A stretch of 64,000 nt of DNA, from assembly GCA_000727475.1 (NCBI GenBank), contig KL647291.1, forward strand, positions 4,945,730-5,009,729, read 5' to 3'. Made by a program: the position numbers and the translations under genes. This document shows, piece by piece, positions 24,701 to 35,148 of this stretch. The DNA is from Sarcocystis neurona. Taxonomy: Eukaryota > Apicomplexa > Conoidasida > Eucoccidiorida > Sarcocystidae. Each line of letters opens with the position of its first letter. Position 1 is the stretch's first letter. A model generated the notes under the pieces. It saw only the letters and a list, made by a program, of their open reading frames with translations. It did not search any database and was not told where the DNA came from.

Positions 24701-27700
24701 AGGACAAGAGCATATCAGCAGCAGGAACGGTGGAATAGCGGTATCACGTGCAACGTAAGCCAGCAAGCAGCGGTGGCAGCAGCTGATAGCTGACGGAAGG
24801 CAGGTGGTGCGCAGACGTGACTCCGAGGGCAGTAGCAGCAGCAGCAACAGAAGTCGTGACGCAACCAGCTGCAGCAGCTTATCCGCTGTAAGAATTTTTG
24901 TACTCGTAAACCAGCAGAGCATGAGTGTACAGAAAGTACAGTTGCGACGACACTAACAGCAGCAGCATTCGTGCAGCAAGATGTTCTTGTGAATGTGCAA
25001 CACACACTGCGCGGTCGTGTGTTGTGTGCGCGGGTGGAAATTACCGTGGCCAGAGATGTACATCGAGGCGAGGTTGGTCTGCGCGTCCGGGAAGCCGTGG
25101 GTTGCGCTGACATTGAAGAAATGCAACGCCACTTCTTCATTTCTCTCTATCAAGTCCGTGCCGAAGAAGTGCAGGTACCCGAGTCCACTGTACGCTGCAG
25201 CAGCAGCAGCAGCAACGCAGTATCGCATGCGCAGCGCAGCAGTCAGCCTCCGAAGGGACAGCAACTGCACCACGCGAACAACGTAGAATCTTCCGCTATC
25301 GAGGAAAACAGCAGATACCCCAGCAGCCCCACCAGCGGCGACCAAGGAGCGGCTTTCGGAACCACCACCACCCCCCGGCAGCAGCCGCGCAACTCCGGCG
25401 GAAGGGAGCGCGTGCGTCTCCGCGCATGCACACACACGCACTCCCATAGTCACGAGCAGGCGACGCGCCACATATACAGAAGAAGCACCCGGGTCGCGCG
25501 CACACTCGCCAACGTCCAGATACGTAGGTGGTTGAGAGAAGATTAACAAGATCCCTCCTGCTACGAGCGAGAGCCTTTCCACACCTTGTACTTACACGAA
25601 AGAAGCATCCCGGTGTTGCAATAGTAAACCAGTGGCACGCAGCCCATTATCAAACCGTGAGCGACAGCTTCGGCTCCGAACGCGTTGGCTGCGATGCAGC
25701 AGCACACTTTTTCACTACTGCTGGCAGGAAGCAGTCCGGTCGGCTCGTTGACGCGCTCCCTAGATAAATAGTGCGTTATCTTCTAGCAGTCTTTTACACG
25801 CTCGTCCCTCAACAGAGCGCACGCGAGAACAGAGTCAAGTGAATAAGGAAGAAGAAAGAGAAGACAGCGCAGCAGGCAGTCGCGTGCAAGAATCTCGCGG
25901 TGCAGGAACACGCAACACACTGCTTCAAATCGATAACTAGCCACGTTCGAACCACCTTTTCTTGCGTGCAATCCCCTGTACCATCTCCGGTAACGTCCCC
26001 CACCAGCGAGAGTATGTGGCAGTCGGAAAATTCGCTACGCGCGCCACAGCAACACCAGATGTCTACCACGGCACGCGCGGCACATGCAGCAGCACCCGCA
26101 CGGCTAAGTTTACCAGGGACCGACAAAAAGCGGCAGAAACGCAGACAGCTATCGCTTTCCACTCAAGCCCAACAAGGTTCTTCTCTTTCGCAAGCGTACG
26201 TAAAAACGGCCGTGTAGTCACCCGGTAGATATACACACAAGCAGAGGCACGCATGCGCTGCTACGCTACACACATACAGACACGGCACGCGCGCGCCAGC
26301 ACAGCAGTGAACACAGATTCTGCGGCACCTCACCAGCAGCACTTACCGTGCGGTTCGGTCTCAGAACACTCGCCGGCCACCTATGACAACTGTCGAGGCT
26401 GTCTCGCCTCACAGGCAGCCTTTCTGCTGTTTACCACTGCTGCTGCATCCTTGCTGCTGTGCTGCGACGGGTCTCTGAGTCTGCTGTCGGTGGTGCTGCG
26501 ACGCTGCCGCTCTTACGATGCCGCGGCTGCGTCTCACGTGGTCCTCGTGAACCGAGCTGCTAGATATGCTGCTGGCGGCGTTGGGCTTACCCACGGGGTG
26601 GTCGGCTGCCTCTACGGCGCTCAGGAACCAAAACGTCGCGCTCGTAGTATTCCGCGGGACGCCGACGCCCAGGGAATACATGTAACCAAGTAAAGCACGT
26701 GCTTCACTGCGCCCGCCTTCGGCAGCAGCAAGCAGAAATTCTTGCGCCAGACGAAAGTCTTGCGGCAGCCCTTCCACGCCGAACAAGTACCCTACACCAG
26801 CGCGTCACCACCGGCAGCAACGAACAGCAAGGAGGAGCAGTAGCAGCACAGCAATAACAGTGCGAAGGCAGAGGTGCCTCCTGCGCCGCTGCAGACGGCT
26901 CGTCGCACCGAGAGGAGCACGTCCAAGCACATCGCGAGCATCAGGAATAAAGCGACGGCAGGAGCAGGAACAGGAATAAAGCGAAGGCAGAACCAGCAGC
27001 ACGAATAGATGCAGAGGCAGCGACGCAGTCGTGCTCAGCGTGAGCTACAACAGAAGATGTCGCAGCGCGCAAGAAGAAGCGGCAGTTCGAGCAGACGGCA
27101 GTACGTGCACGAACAGCAGCAGCGTACAGAAGACCTCCTGGCCAGCCACACTAGCCAGATAATCCACCGTCCCGTCATGAACATTCGCAGCCAGAGAATG
27201 GCACCGGCCGTATAACGCCGGCATCACCAAGAGCAGGCTCACGCTGTGGAAACCTGTTAGTTCGCAAAGCCGAAGTACCTCTCGGTACACAGCAGCGCGC
27301 ACAGTTGTCTCAGCCTTGAAATCACTTCAGGTGTGGACGTGGTGCAGCAGTTCTCCTCCCGTTCGAGGATCCTGTCGCCCTCGAACTGCAACAGGCTGGC
27401 CGTACACTGGAAGTGGTGTTCACGATGCCCTGCTACGCTTGTTGCCGCTACTGTTGCGGCTGCCGCTGCTGTTTCTGTGGCGCGACTCAGCCACTGCTTC
27501 TGCAACTGCTGCTGCTCCTATCGGTCGCATTACCACTGCTGTTGCCGTGCTGCTGCCGCTGCCGCTGACGCTACGTGAAAAATGTTGTCCAGCGCAAAGG
27601 GATTAGCAGCTCCTCGGGGTCACTACAGAAGCTGCAAATAAACTAATACTGGAGTCAGCACGCATCTCACCATTTCCCCCCCATGCACGCTGCTGCCGCG

Positions 27701-30700
27701 GCTGCTTGGCGGTCGCTGCATGCGGCGCTGGTAGCCAGCTAGTGGACGCTCCCCTACAGCTGTGTCACTACGCAGACGCTGTTCATCGTCGTCACTGCAG
27801 TCTACAGACGCGAAGTTCTCATGCTGGTGTCCGTACCCAGCAGACTAACGTCAGAGTTGCCAAATACGACCCCCACCTGTTGAAACGAAACAACATCACG
27901 CAGGACGTCGCTACTGAGACTTTTGCCATTGTTAATCATTTTACGTTACTTCGCGTCCTCTGCTGTGTGTGCGCTTTGCGCAATCACGCTGTATCACTGT
28001 TGCTGCGATCGGCCAAAGGCTTCGTGCTTGCTGCTGCTCTGTCGCGTCCTCCGCTCGAGCTTCTGCCCCTGTCCTGTGTGTCTGCCGGTGCTGCAGCGCC
28101 CTTCGTGTCGCAGTCCTGTTGGTGCTGCCTGTGTTAGTGTTGCACTTCTGCTGCTGTCTGTGGCGGTCGAATGCCGCTGCTACTGGTACACAGTGATATC
28201 AGCGCTGCTGTGCTGCTGTTAGTGCTGCAGTCCTGTTGCTGCTGTCCGGCTGCCGCTAGCGCGCTGCAGCGTTGCTGTGACCGTAGTGCCGATGCTGCTC
28301 TGAGTGACGCATGCGCCGCCGTTGCGCGGCTGACGCTGCAGTCGCGCCGCTGGTGCTGCAGGGCTGCGACTTCTCCAGCGGTGTTCTTCGTGCTGCTGCG
28401 CCCGCTGCTGAAGCTGCAGTGCTGCTGTGACTGCTGCGACTTCTCTTCTTAACAACGGAGGGGCGTCGCGCTTACGCTTTCCAAGTGCGAGTTGCACGGC
28501 GGTGTTCCCCTCTTGGGCAACAGCAGTCAGCATGTCCAGTTCCCTTGACGACGGGGAAAGTCTATCCACCAACCCACTGGGTGTCGAGTCGCCGTTTCCT
28601 CCTGCGCTCGTTCCTCCGTTGCTGCCCGCGCCCCCGCTTCGACTGCCGAACCAGTCCGCACTGGCGGCGCCTGCTGTTGGTTGCGGCACGAATAGAAGCA
28701 GCGCGTCGTTGTGCTGCTGCCCCTTGCTATTGACACTCATCATTGGGCTGTGGAAACGCAGCAGCTCCGGCGCCTGCGGGATGCCGCTGGCGTATGTCTG
28801 TGCAGCAGCGGCAGCACCGTCACAGCAGCAGCAGCAGCAGAAGCAGCGACATCGTGAGCGAGCCCCAGACGCAGCAGCGCATTAACCTCTCTAATACAAC
28901 GAGACGCCGCCGAGCGGCCGCCGCTACTCGCCTGCTTGTGCCCGTGCACGCTGCTGGGACGAACAGAAGAAACAGTTGCCTGACCTAGACACGCAGTGTG
29001 AAATGCCAATACGTATACAGGGTGGTGCAGGCAGGAATACACAGAGACCCCGACACACAGGGTATCCATATCCATACGCACGCTTACATATGCCGGATGC
29101 GGTTGCATGTACGTGAAGCCTGCGGAGACATACAAGTACACCTCCATACATAGCTGCAAAAGGACAATGTGGAGTTGTACATATATACATGTATGTGCAT
29201 AGATACACGTAAATACAGAGAAACAGAGAGACGTAGAATTTCATGTGCAACATAGCCGCAGGCACGCATATAGACACACGTCCAGATGCGTAGATGCATA
29301 TATATATATACACATATGGATGCGCACAAGTAGGCGGCTGCGTCTCCGTGTAGAGAGACTACGCACCATCGATATCCGGCTACCGCGTGCGCACGTCTCG
29401 TCGTAGACTTGTGACTGAAGAGTGGCAGATGCAAACGAGGCGCCTCGGACGTCTACTGCAACAAGTTTGCAAAGGATACCTACCTCAACAACAGCAGCAT
29501 TTCTGCAAGTCCCTCACATGACTGTTAAGCGTATCCGGCTATACACACACATGTAGCGCACCGCTCACTCTTTTCCTTGTACTTCTTGTAGAGACCGCTT
29601 GGGGAGGGGGGAACACTACATTTGACGTCGTTACATCCGTACGTGCCTACTGCTGCGGCTGCTGCGGCTGCTCCTCTCTGTGTGTGCGTGTGAACACGTT
29701 TCAAAGGCCTGTACGTGTTGCCGGTACACAAGCATGTGTCGAAGACAGCCAGGGGTGTCTACGCGTGCAATTTTTCTGGTGCAACTATGTCACGCAGTCT
29801 CTGCGTCCGCATCCGCGCAGCAGGAGCCTGTCCTCCAGTATGCCACAGAACTTACTGTAGCGACCTGTCTGGCGAGAGGCAGGAGAAAATTGGTGGCACC
29901 TGTGCAGGCCTGCTGCTGCCTTAGAGGCGCGTCGAGAGAGCTGCTTTGAAGCCGCTGCGCCATGGCCATCATGGCGCCCGGGTGTCCAGCAGCCGCCGCA
30001 GCGTACAACAGCACCATCGGCACACCCGAGCTGGACGCAAAATTGGGGACTGAAGAAACTCTTGCAGGTGCTGCTGAAGAGGTGGATTCTGCTGCTGCTG
30101 TGCGGCGAGCAGCACTTGCGGCACTTCTCTTCCGCTGCTGCCTCGAGGACGGTGAAGGGGACGAGCCAGCAGCAGCAGCCCCAGAGGGACGAGGAGAAGG
30201 AGCACCAGCAAGACCAGCGTCGACTGCCGCACGCATCGTCGAATTCATTACTACCTCGTCGTTTTTTCCACCCGAAGGTTTCTTCGGATGCCGCTTCTGT
30301 TTGCGTGCCTTCTTTCGTGCTTTGTCCGTAGTCCGCCTGCCAGTGTTCGTGGAAACCGTTCTATTGCTGCCGTTGCTGCTGCTGCCGAACAGGGGATCCC
30401 ACCACCCAGAAAGAGTCTCGCGCAGCCGGCCAAAGGCGCGGAACAGAGAGGAGCTGCGTAGCCACCGGAAGAACCGGATTTGCTGCTGCTCGTCGTAGGC
30501 TTGCTGCTGCAGTTGCTCTGTGAAGGAAGTAAGGGGGGCCCAATCCGTCGTGCCCTCTCGATCCAGGAGTAGCACGGCAAAATCCGACTCACGCACTTGA
30601 ACCAGTGGCCACAACCGCGGTCCTTCTTTCTCCTGCAGAGGACGCATCTTCGAGGCTGCTCCTCCTGCTGCTGCTTCTATCTTTCCTTCTGCTGCTGCGC

Positions 30701-33700
30701 ACTCCGCTGGCTCTCGTTCTGCGGCTGCTGCGCTTTTTGCCGTTGTCGACGCTCGTGCTGCCGGAGGTGACCCTGCTGCTGCTACTGCGGCCCCAGCCCC
30801 CCACGTCTGGGGAGGAAACGCAGGCAGCACCGGCAGGTCTCGCAAATTTGCATGCATGAGTGACAGCGCATATTGCGCCTCCGCGCTGCCTCCCCACGCA
30901 GAGACATGCCACAGCAGCATCGCGGCAGTAAAGTTCCTCGCTGGCAAAGGAGGCAGCCCGAGAAAGTAGTACACGCCTAACTCGTATTGGCAGCTGGAGC
31001 AACAGCAGCAGTACGTCACACACATACTTGTCAATGTCTGTACCCCTGCAACAGCACATATATATGTAAAGTGTAACCAGATGCAAACATAAGGCTCCCT
31101 GAAGAAGTACATGAAGACAGCCGCAACCTGAGAGCTGCTGCTGCACGAGATAGCGCTCATGGACCGGCTCAACATAGTTGTAGTGCTCCACCAATACGTC
31201 CTGCGTAAGGGGACGCAGGACGTCATACATAGCGATCTGCAGGCACGTGCATACGGACGGACGACTGTGCGTCCCCGTCGTCGCCAAGCACCTGCCGACC
31301 AAGTAAACACTGACTGACACACACGCACAGACAGATACGTACTCGTGGCGCAGACGTACGTAAGTGCGTAGAAATTGATCTGGTCACTCGGCGAGAGAGT
31401 AGCGACATTGCATGGCCGGTGCACAAGTGGCTACCTGCGGAGGAGATCCCACCTACTGACGTACAGGTGCGTGTGTGCACGAACATGCGTACGCTGTACG
31501 TGGGGAAGATACGCGGCGCCACTGGGAGGATGTATCGCTGGACACACGCACCCACGGGCTTCACGTCCGTCGCCATGTGGCCACTGTAGATATCTATATT
31601 TATACATACATGTGAATGTATACAGACAGGCGTGTACGCACCGAGCACGACGTGCAACTGCAGTAGAAGACCAGTACCAGAGACAGGACAATAGACACGC
31701 CGACAGTTTCCGCGCCAGAGTAAAGACGTTGACACATCGAGAACCATACACAGCACAGCCTTAGCGCCGCAGACGACGCAGCGGGCAAGGACAGTCCTGC
31801 TGGACATGTGTCTTCCTTTCGCATACGTCCCCGCACGGCGTCTCTGAAGACGGCACAGCTACGCAGGCGTGTCTACCAAGAAAAGCTCTCTAAACTGACG
31901 CACAGGGACACACTTACATACATGTACACGTCTGCAGGCGCATATTTACGTCGGCGTACGTGCACGTGGACGTCTGTGTAGACACCAACATGCAGACGTA
32001 CGGGTACATACGTTTGTATAGATAGACACAAGGATACACGGGAGAGGGTGTACACACGTATACATACGTACACAGTCGCATACGCACGCGCGTGTAAACA
32101 CGTGGATATTTCAATAGATACAGAAATATACGTATATGTGTGTGCATACGTGTGGCCCGCTCACCGGACATCGTCACTCATGCTGCAGTCAGCGAAGAGA
32201 GGGAAAGCAGCTTCATGGTTATCCTCCTTCTCCACAAGCATCATCGCAGTTACAAACGTATCTTCCCATTCCGTAGTTGCAGTTGGTGCTGCGCCTGCTT
32301 CTGCAGCAGGATTACTCCCCTGCTCAGACGGTGAGGCTGCAGCAGCAACGGGCTCAGCGGACGCAAACACTAGGCCACTCGCAACTGTCGCTCTCCTGAT
32401 GCTGGGCATCGACTTGCTGCAGCTATTGCTGCTGTAGTCTGTTCGCCTATCACCGATGAAGTTGCCGTTGCCGTGGCTCCGTTTCCTCCTCGTGCTGCTG
32501 CTGACGCCTGAGTCGCTGCGCACCTCCCTCCCGTTGAGGCCATTTCTCACGTGGTGCCCCGCCTGCTCCGGCTCTCCCCGCCAGAGGTGACTCCGAATAG
32601 AAGGAGACGAGGAAGACGTGCAGCTGACTAACCAGTCGTAGCCTTCATCAGCACATTTCGCCTTCCTGCCTCTGGCATGGCGAAAATCGGCGGGAACTGG
32701 CAACTGTTGCTGCTGTCGCCCCCTACACATGTGCAAGCCTGGGTCACTTGCTGTGCGTGAGTGGAGAGCTGTCTCCCTGCAGTTGTTTGTCAACGGCGCG
32801 TACGAGACAGCACCCGACGCACCAAACCCTGTCATCTCTGCGCGGCAGGCGACCCTCAGAATGTCTCGCCCACCTCGTGAGGCAGCAGTCCCAGCAGTCG
32901 CTGCTCGTCCTGCAGGTGCGTCTGCAGCGGCAGGGGGGGTGTCTCGCCGCCGCGTGCTGCCCGCGTCTTCCCACAAGAGCACCGCCAGCAGCACCAAGAC
33001 GCGCGCAACCACCGCAACGACGCGCCGAGCACGCGGCCTCCCAGAGTCGACAGAACGAGCAGCTGCCTCTTTGTTGACTCCCCAGGACTCGAACCCGGGC
33101 CCCTGCCGCTTCAGTCTTCGGAACCGGAAGGCTTTGAGGAGACGGTCAAGGGCGGCGCCTTTCTGCTGCTGAGTCATCCGCCAGCTCTCGCCGCACCGAT
33201 CCAACTCCGGCCAGGAGCTGCTGCTGCCGGACTTTGTCTGCTGCAAGTCACCTTCATCGACTGCGTCCCCTGTGCTTCTCGCCTCCTGCATCCGCACGAC
33301 TCCGCCTGCGTGGCTGCTACTCCAGCTGCCCTCACCTAACGCCATTATTACGCTTCTTGTGTGCAGATGCGCCTGGTCATAGACATCACGGGGCCGCAGT
33401 GGGTACCTGCTGCTTAAGCAGCTTGACTGCGAAGCGGTAGCATTCTTCTTGGTGCTGCTGATGCTTTCCCATCGCCTCGCGGCGCTCCTCCAGCTGCTGC
33501 CGCTATCACCGACAGACTCGGGGACAACTGGTTCCCCTTGGCAACCACATACGTCGCCGCTACGGTGCGCGAGCGCGCTGCCTCCTGTTCTCTCACTTTG
33601 ACTGTTGCTGCTTCTTCTGACGTTGTCGTTGCTCGGCAAATTTTGAATCCTCCAGCGCGGCGGGGGATACGAGGGAAAGCGCACCGGATGACTAATGGCT

Positions 33701-35148
33701 CCGGCCCAGGCCGGCACCACGCGGTGTCTCCAAGTGCGCGTCGCCGTGTAAGGTGGGGGACCTGCTGTCGCTGACGCAAGTCCGGCTGCTGCTGCTCCTC
33801 TTGTCGGCGTAGATGTTGTTTCGTCTGCGGCACTTGTTCCGCGTGTATGTGTTTCGCAGGTACTCGCTGCGCTTGTAGAGCTTCGCACTACCGGAGACCG
33901 CGTGCTCTGGCTAGTACTACTACCACTGCAGCTGCTGCTGCTTCTTTCCCAACGTCGGGGAGGCCTGCTGAGTAGTTCGCACGTGGCACCCCACACGCCA
34001 GGGCCCCACGCGCCGCAGCAGGCGGCGGACGACCACCAGCGAGCCATTTGTTTTAGGGCTTCCCTGTGAGGAGGGGCGGTCTGTAGATTCAACGGTTGCT
34101 GCCATCTTCTGTCCTGCGGCTGCCCCCCTTGCTGGTGTCGCCCGTCCTCTTGCAGCAGCATCCGCGGTGGCCGCAGCTGCGCCAGGTATTCCTGAGAGTG
34201 CTGCGTCCGCGTTGCGCCCTGCTGCTCGTGTCGTCCCCGTTGCTGCGCTTGGGGCCGTTGTCCTGGTCGCTGTACTGTCGCGCGACAGGTCTGCTCCCCA
34301 GGGGCTGCGTCGGCGGTCAGCCCAGCCTGCTCTAGCTGCTGGTGCAGCAGAGTCGCTTCTGGTAAAGATGTCCTCGCGGCGATATCTGCGGCTGCGCGCA
34401 GAGCGCTACTTTCACTGCCGCTATAGAAAACAACTCCTGTGAGAGAGAGCTGCAGCTGTTTCCCGTCGGAAAGCATGCTGGTTACTGCAGAATGCCCGAC
34501 TCGTCTCGCTGTCGGTGATGCTTCGCCTGCAGCTTCACACGAATCGGGTGACTTCTGACGCTTGTGCTTTGTCTGCTGTCTGTGCCCTTGCTCCTGATTA
34601 CTGTGCGCCCGACGCTTGTGCTGCTGTGCCTGCTGCTGCAGCAGTGGCTGTGGCGGCGGCGCCACGTTGGGCGACTGCAAATCCGCGAGCAGCTCCAGCT
34701 CGTGCGAGCTCCGCGGCCAACGCAAACTAACACACGGTAGCACCGGCGTGCACTGAGGCGTCCTGAAATGTTGCTGCTGTTGCTGCTGCGTTTTCTGCTG
34801 GCTCTGCTGCTGTAAAGTCTCATTTGTCTGGCTCTGAGGCAGCCGAGGGCGCTGTTTGCAGGGAAAAATTGGATGGGACGCTGCCGTGTGTGTTTCTTGT
34901 GCCTTCTCTGCTGCGAGGGCTGACACTGTCAACGCTGGGCACACCGCCATATTTTCAGCTGTTACTGCTGAAGCCGCTGCTGATGCTGTGACAGTCACAC
35001 CTGCGGCGGCTGCTGCAGTCACCACTAGCGCTGCTGCCGTATTTACACTTGCCACCGCTGCGTAGATACCTGCAGTTGCTGCTGCACCCGCAGTCGCTAC
35101 TGGTGCTGCATCCATCACTGCTGTGCCTGTTGCGAATACAGCTGCCAT
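11863..35148 (-). CDS. SEL1L: SEL1L/HRD3 homologue, ER-associated degradation adaptor, 18 exons (complete gene model)
   Basis: Exons, 5' to 3' on the minus strand: 32165-35148, 29856-30993, 28476-28797, 26591-26791, 25045-25194, 24511-24544, 23477-23636, 21780-21857, 21201-21261, 20154-20240, 19306-19389, 18181-18258, 17268-17332, 15794-15844, 14109-14140, 13662-13848, 13142-13237, 11863-12727. Every intron is GT-AG and all 17 junctions keep phase. The product is about 2,220 residues, versus roughly 800 in human SEL1L. The order follows SEL1L: luminal Sel1-like repeats, the VAQSDLAYLFD and GSFNLGFMHMYGLGVKQ signatures (human VAQSNAAFILD and MFNLGYMHEKGLGIKQ), one membrane helix near the C-terminus, then a Pro/Gln-rich tail. 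SEL1L/HRD3 partners the HRD1 ubiquitin ligase and recruits misfolded luminal glycoproteins for ERAD. The 5' end is the least certain part: the ATG at 35148 is the first in frame, but an upstream leader exon is possible. Confidence 0.85.
11880..12640. repeat. 15-bp coding minisatellite (QPQQS), interrupted by the gap
   Basis: The unit GATTGCTGCGGCTGC on the + strand (GCAGCCGCAGCAATC on the minus strand) is tandemly repeated at about 11880-12022 and 12435-12640 with drift at the ends (CAG/CAA, TCG/CCG/ACG variants). On the minus strand it encodes QPQQS. Confidence 0.95.
12023..12434. other. Assembly gap of 412 N inside a repeat
   Basis: Both edges lie in the same 15-bp repeat. The left and right flanks would be in register if the missing length were 6 modulo 15 (for example 411), so the true length is unknown and 412 is not in register. 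Confidence 1.
13142..14140 (-). CDS. SEL1L: SEL1L exons 15-17: last repeat and C-terminal membrane helix
   Basis: Exon 15 (14109-14140) encodes DFALARLYFG, matching DIHLAKRFYD. Exon 16 (13662-13848) continues NCAAAATTDAWRSRA, matching MAAEASPDAQ, and then becomes hydrophobic; its donor (CTGCAG|GTGCCT) was chosen because it keeps phase, so its 3' limit is uncertain. Exon 17 (13142-13237) has exactly 32 codons, VVKQLYADVRV followed by a 16-residue Leu/Val helix and the basic stop-transfer IRRLTQ. This single C-terminal transmembrane segment followed by Arg is the SEL1L/HRD3 topology: luminal repeats, cytosolic tail. Confidence 0.75.
13438..13518. repeat. Two (TA)n tracts
   Basis: TA runs at about 13440-13460 and 13497-13514, separated by CA/CG-rich alternating purine-pyrimidine sequence, within the intron between SEL1L exons 16 and 17. 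Confidence 0.85.
15794..21857 (-). CDS. SEL1L: SEL1L exons 8-14: most conserved SEL1L/HRD3 core
   Basis: Exons 21780-21857, 21201-21261, 20154-20240, 19306-19389, 18181-18258, 17268-17332 and 15794-15844 encode in turn VYDLYAQGRYDEAAF, VAQSDLAYLFDSGLT, TIEKQRVHAQRYYEM, GDFAYHGYGMQ, the loop NDMTEWVKEAIPVYT with KVNYSAAV, AHYRKVAEMSTSHK, and GSFNLGFMHMYGLGVKQ. These match the diagnostic human stretches YNAAVIQYLLLAEQGYE, VAQSNAAFILD, ALLHWNRAASQG, GDYHFYGFG, DVDYETAF, IHYRLASEQQHS and MFNLGYMHEKGLGIKQ in the same order. This is the best evidence that the gene is SEL1L/HRD3 rather than another Sel1-repeat protein. Introns of up to 2 kb here are full of TA and CA repeats. Confidence 0.85.
16123..16268. 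repeat. AT-rich minisatellite (TATATACATTATA type)
   Basis: About 145 bases of TATATA units punctuated by ACATTA or ACACATTA every 14-20 bases, within the intron between SEL1L exons 13 and 14. Slippage-prone and able to form hairpins. Confidence 0.9.
18589..18608. repeat. (TA)n microsatellite
   Basis: Short TA tract in the intron between SEL1L exons 11 and 12. Confidence 0.85.
20470..20685. repeat. 108-bp tandem duplication
   Basis: ACGTACACACA..., ACTCGGACACAC.TGGACACGCAT and CCACA.. blocks recur at a 108-base spacing (first copy from 20470, second from 20578), about 80% identical. Lies in the intron between SEL1L exons 9 and 10. Confidence 0.8.
21343..21424. repeat. 41-bp tandem duplication
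   Basis: ACCTCGTCCTGTCT recurs at 21343 and 21384, each followed by TATAC-type sequence and a CTGTACA block. Intronic to SEL1L. Confidence 0.8.
21963..22000. repeat. AT-rich inverted repeat (hairpin)
   Basis: GAACATATATAT... and its complement ...ATATATATGTTC flank an AGA centre, giving a nearly perfect 38-bp palindrome in the intron between SEL1L exons 7 and 8. Confidence 0.85.
23477..26791 (-). CDS. SEL1L: SEL1L exons 4-7: central Sel1-like repeats, including a 34-bp micro-exon
   Basis: Exon 4 (26591-26791) encodes YLFGVEGLPQDFRLA...LGYMYSLGVGVPRN; exon 5 (25045-25194) encodes AYSGLGYLHFFGTDL...NLASMYISGHG; exon 6 (24511-24544) is a 34-bp micro-exon giving HSQSFVQAMQ; exon 7 (23477-23636) encodes WYTRALQSGST...YALGLMHLNGLGAVRD. 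Spliced, they align without gaps to successive human SEL1L repeats (YLYGRGV, QALKYF, LAQMHASGTGV). The micro-exon supplies the QALKYF helix start and is required to carry phase 1 into phase 2. Several acceptors are CTG repeats ending in CAG. Confidence 0.8.
28476..28797 (-). CDS. SEL1L: SEL1L exon 3
   Basis: Starts phase 0 after CTGCTGCACAG with TYASGIPQAPELLRF, which completes the Sel1 repeat begun in exon 2. A Gly/Ser/Asn-rich loop follows (GGAGSNGGTSAGGNGD), then the next repeat (LTAVAQEGNTAVQLALGK). The donor C|GTAAGC is phase 1. The loop takes the place of the poorly conserved loop of human SEL1L between the repeat at GYRYWAG and the one at YQFLAEKGDVQAQ. Confidence 0.8.
29856..30993 (-). 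CDS. SEL1L: SEL1L exon 2: first Sel1-like repeats with a large insert
   Basis: The acceptor (TTGCTCCAG) gives phase 2 entry. The exon begins CQYELGVYYFLGLPP and continues with EAQYALSLMHA, both classic Sel1-like repeat halves. A 270-residue insert rich in Ala, Ser, Arg and Lys (KKARKQKRHPKKPSGG) then splits the domain, and the Sel1 pattern resumes at AAAAAGHPGAMMAMAQRL. The donor is a near-ideal ACA|GTAAGTTC at phase 0. The basic insert would sit on the luminal side if the topology is as in SEL1L. Confidence 0.8.
32165..35148 (-). CDS. SEL1L: SEL1L exon 1: long low-complexity N-terminal extension
   Basis: The open frame starts at an ATG (35148); a GTG seven codons upstream is not credible in a eukaryote. 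The first ~60 residues are Ala/Val/Thr-rich and weakly hydrophobic (AAALVVTAAAAAGVTV), a possible signal sequence. About 900 residues of Gln-, Ser-, Arg- and Ala-rich sequence follow. A short hydrophobic run (VVAVVARVLVLLAVLLW) near 33.0 kb could be a second membrane segment. Only the last ~30 residues (DTFVTAMMLVEKEDNHEAAF) look like the start of the Sel1/TPR-like domain. The donor at 32164 reads CCG|GTGAGC, phase 2, and its CG joins the first C of exon 2. The extension has no counterpart in animal or yeast proteins. Confidence 0.65.

Noticed and set aside
25604..25766. Minus-strand stretch reading AANAFGAEAVAHGLIMGC, between acceptor- and donor-like sites, as an extra SEL1L exon.
   Set aside because: Its frame does not fit the phase-1 junction between exons 4 and 5, and exons 4 and 5 join directly in line with human SEL1L, leaving no room for it.
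33075..33105. GGTTCGAGTCC on the minus strand, an exact tRNA B-box.
   Set aside because: No A-box or cloverleaf can be drawn around it and it is inside the open frame of SEL1L exon 1.
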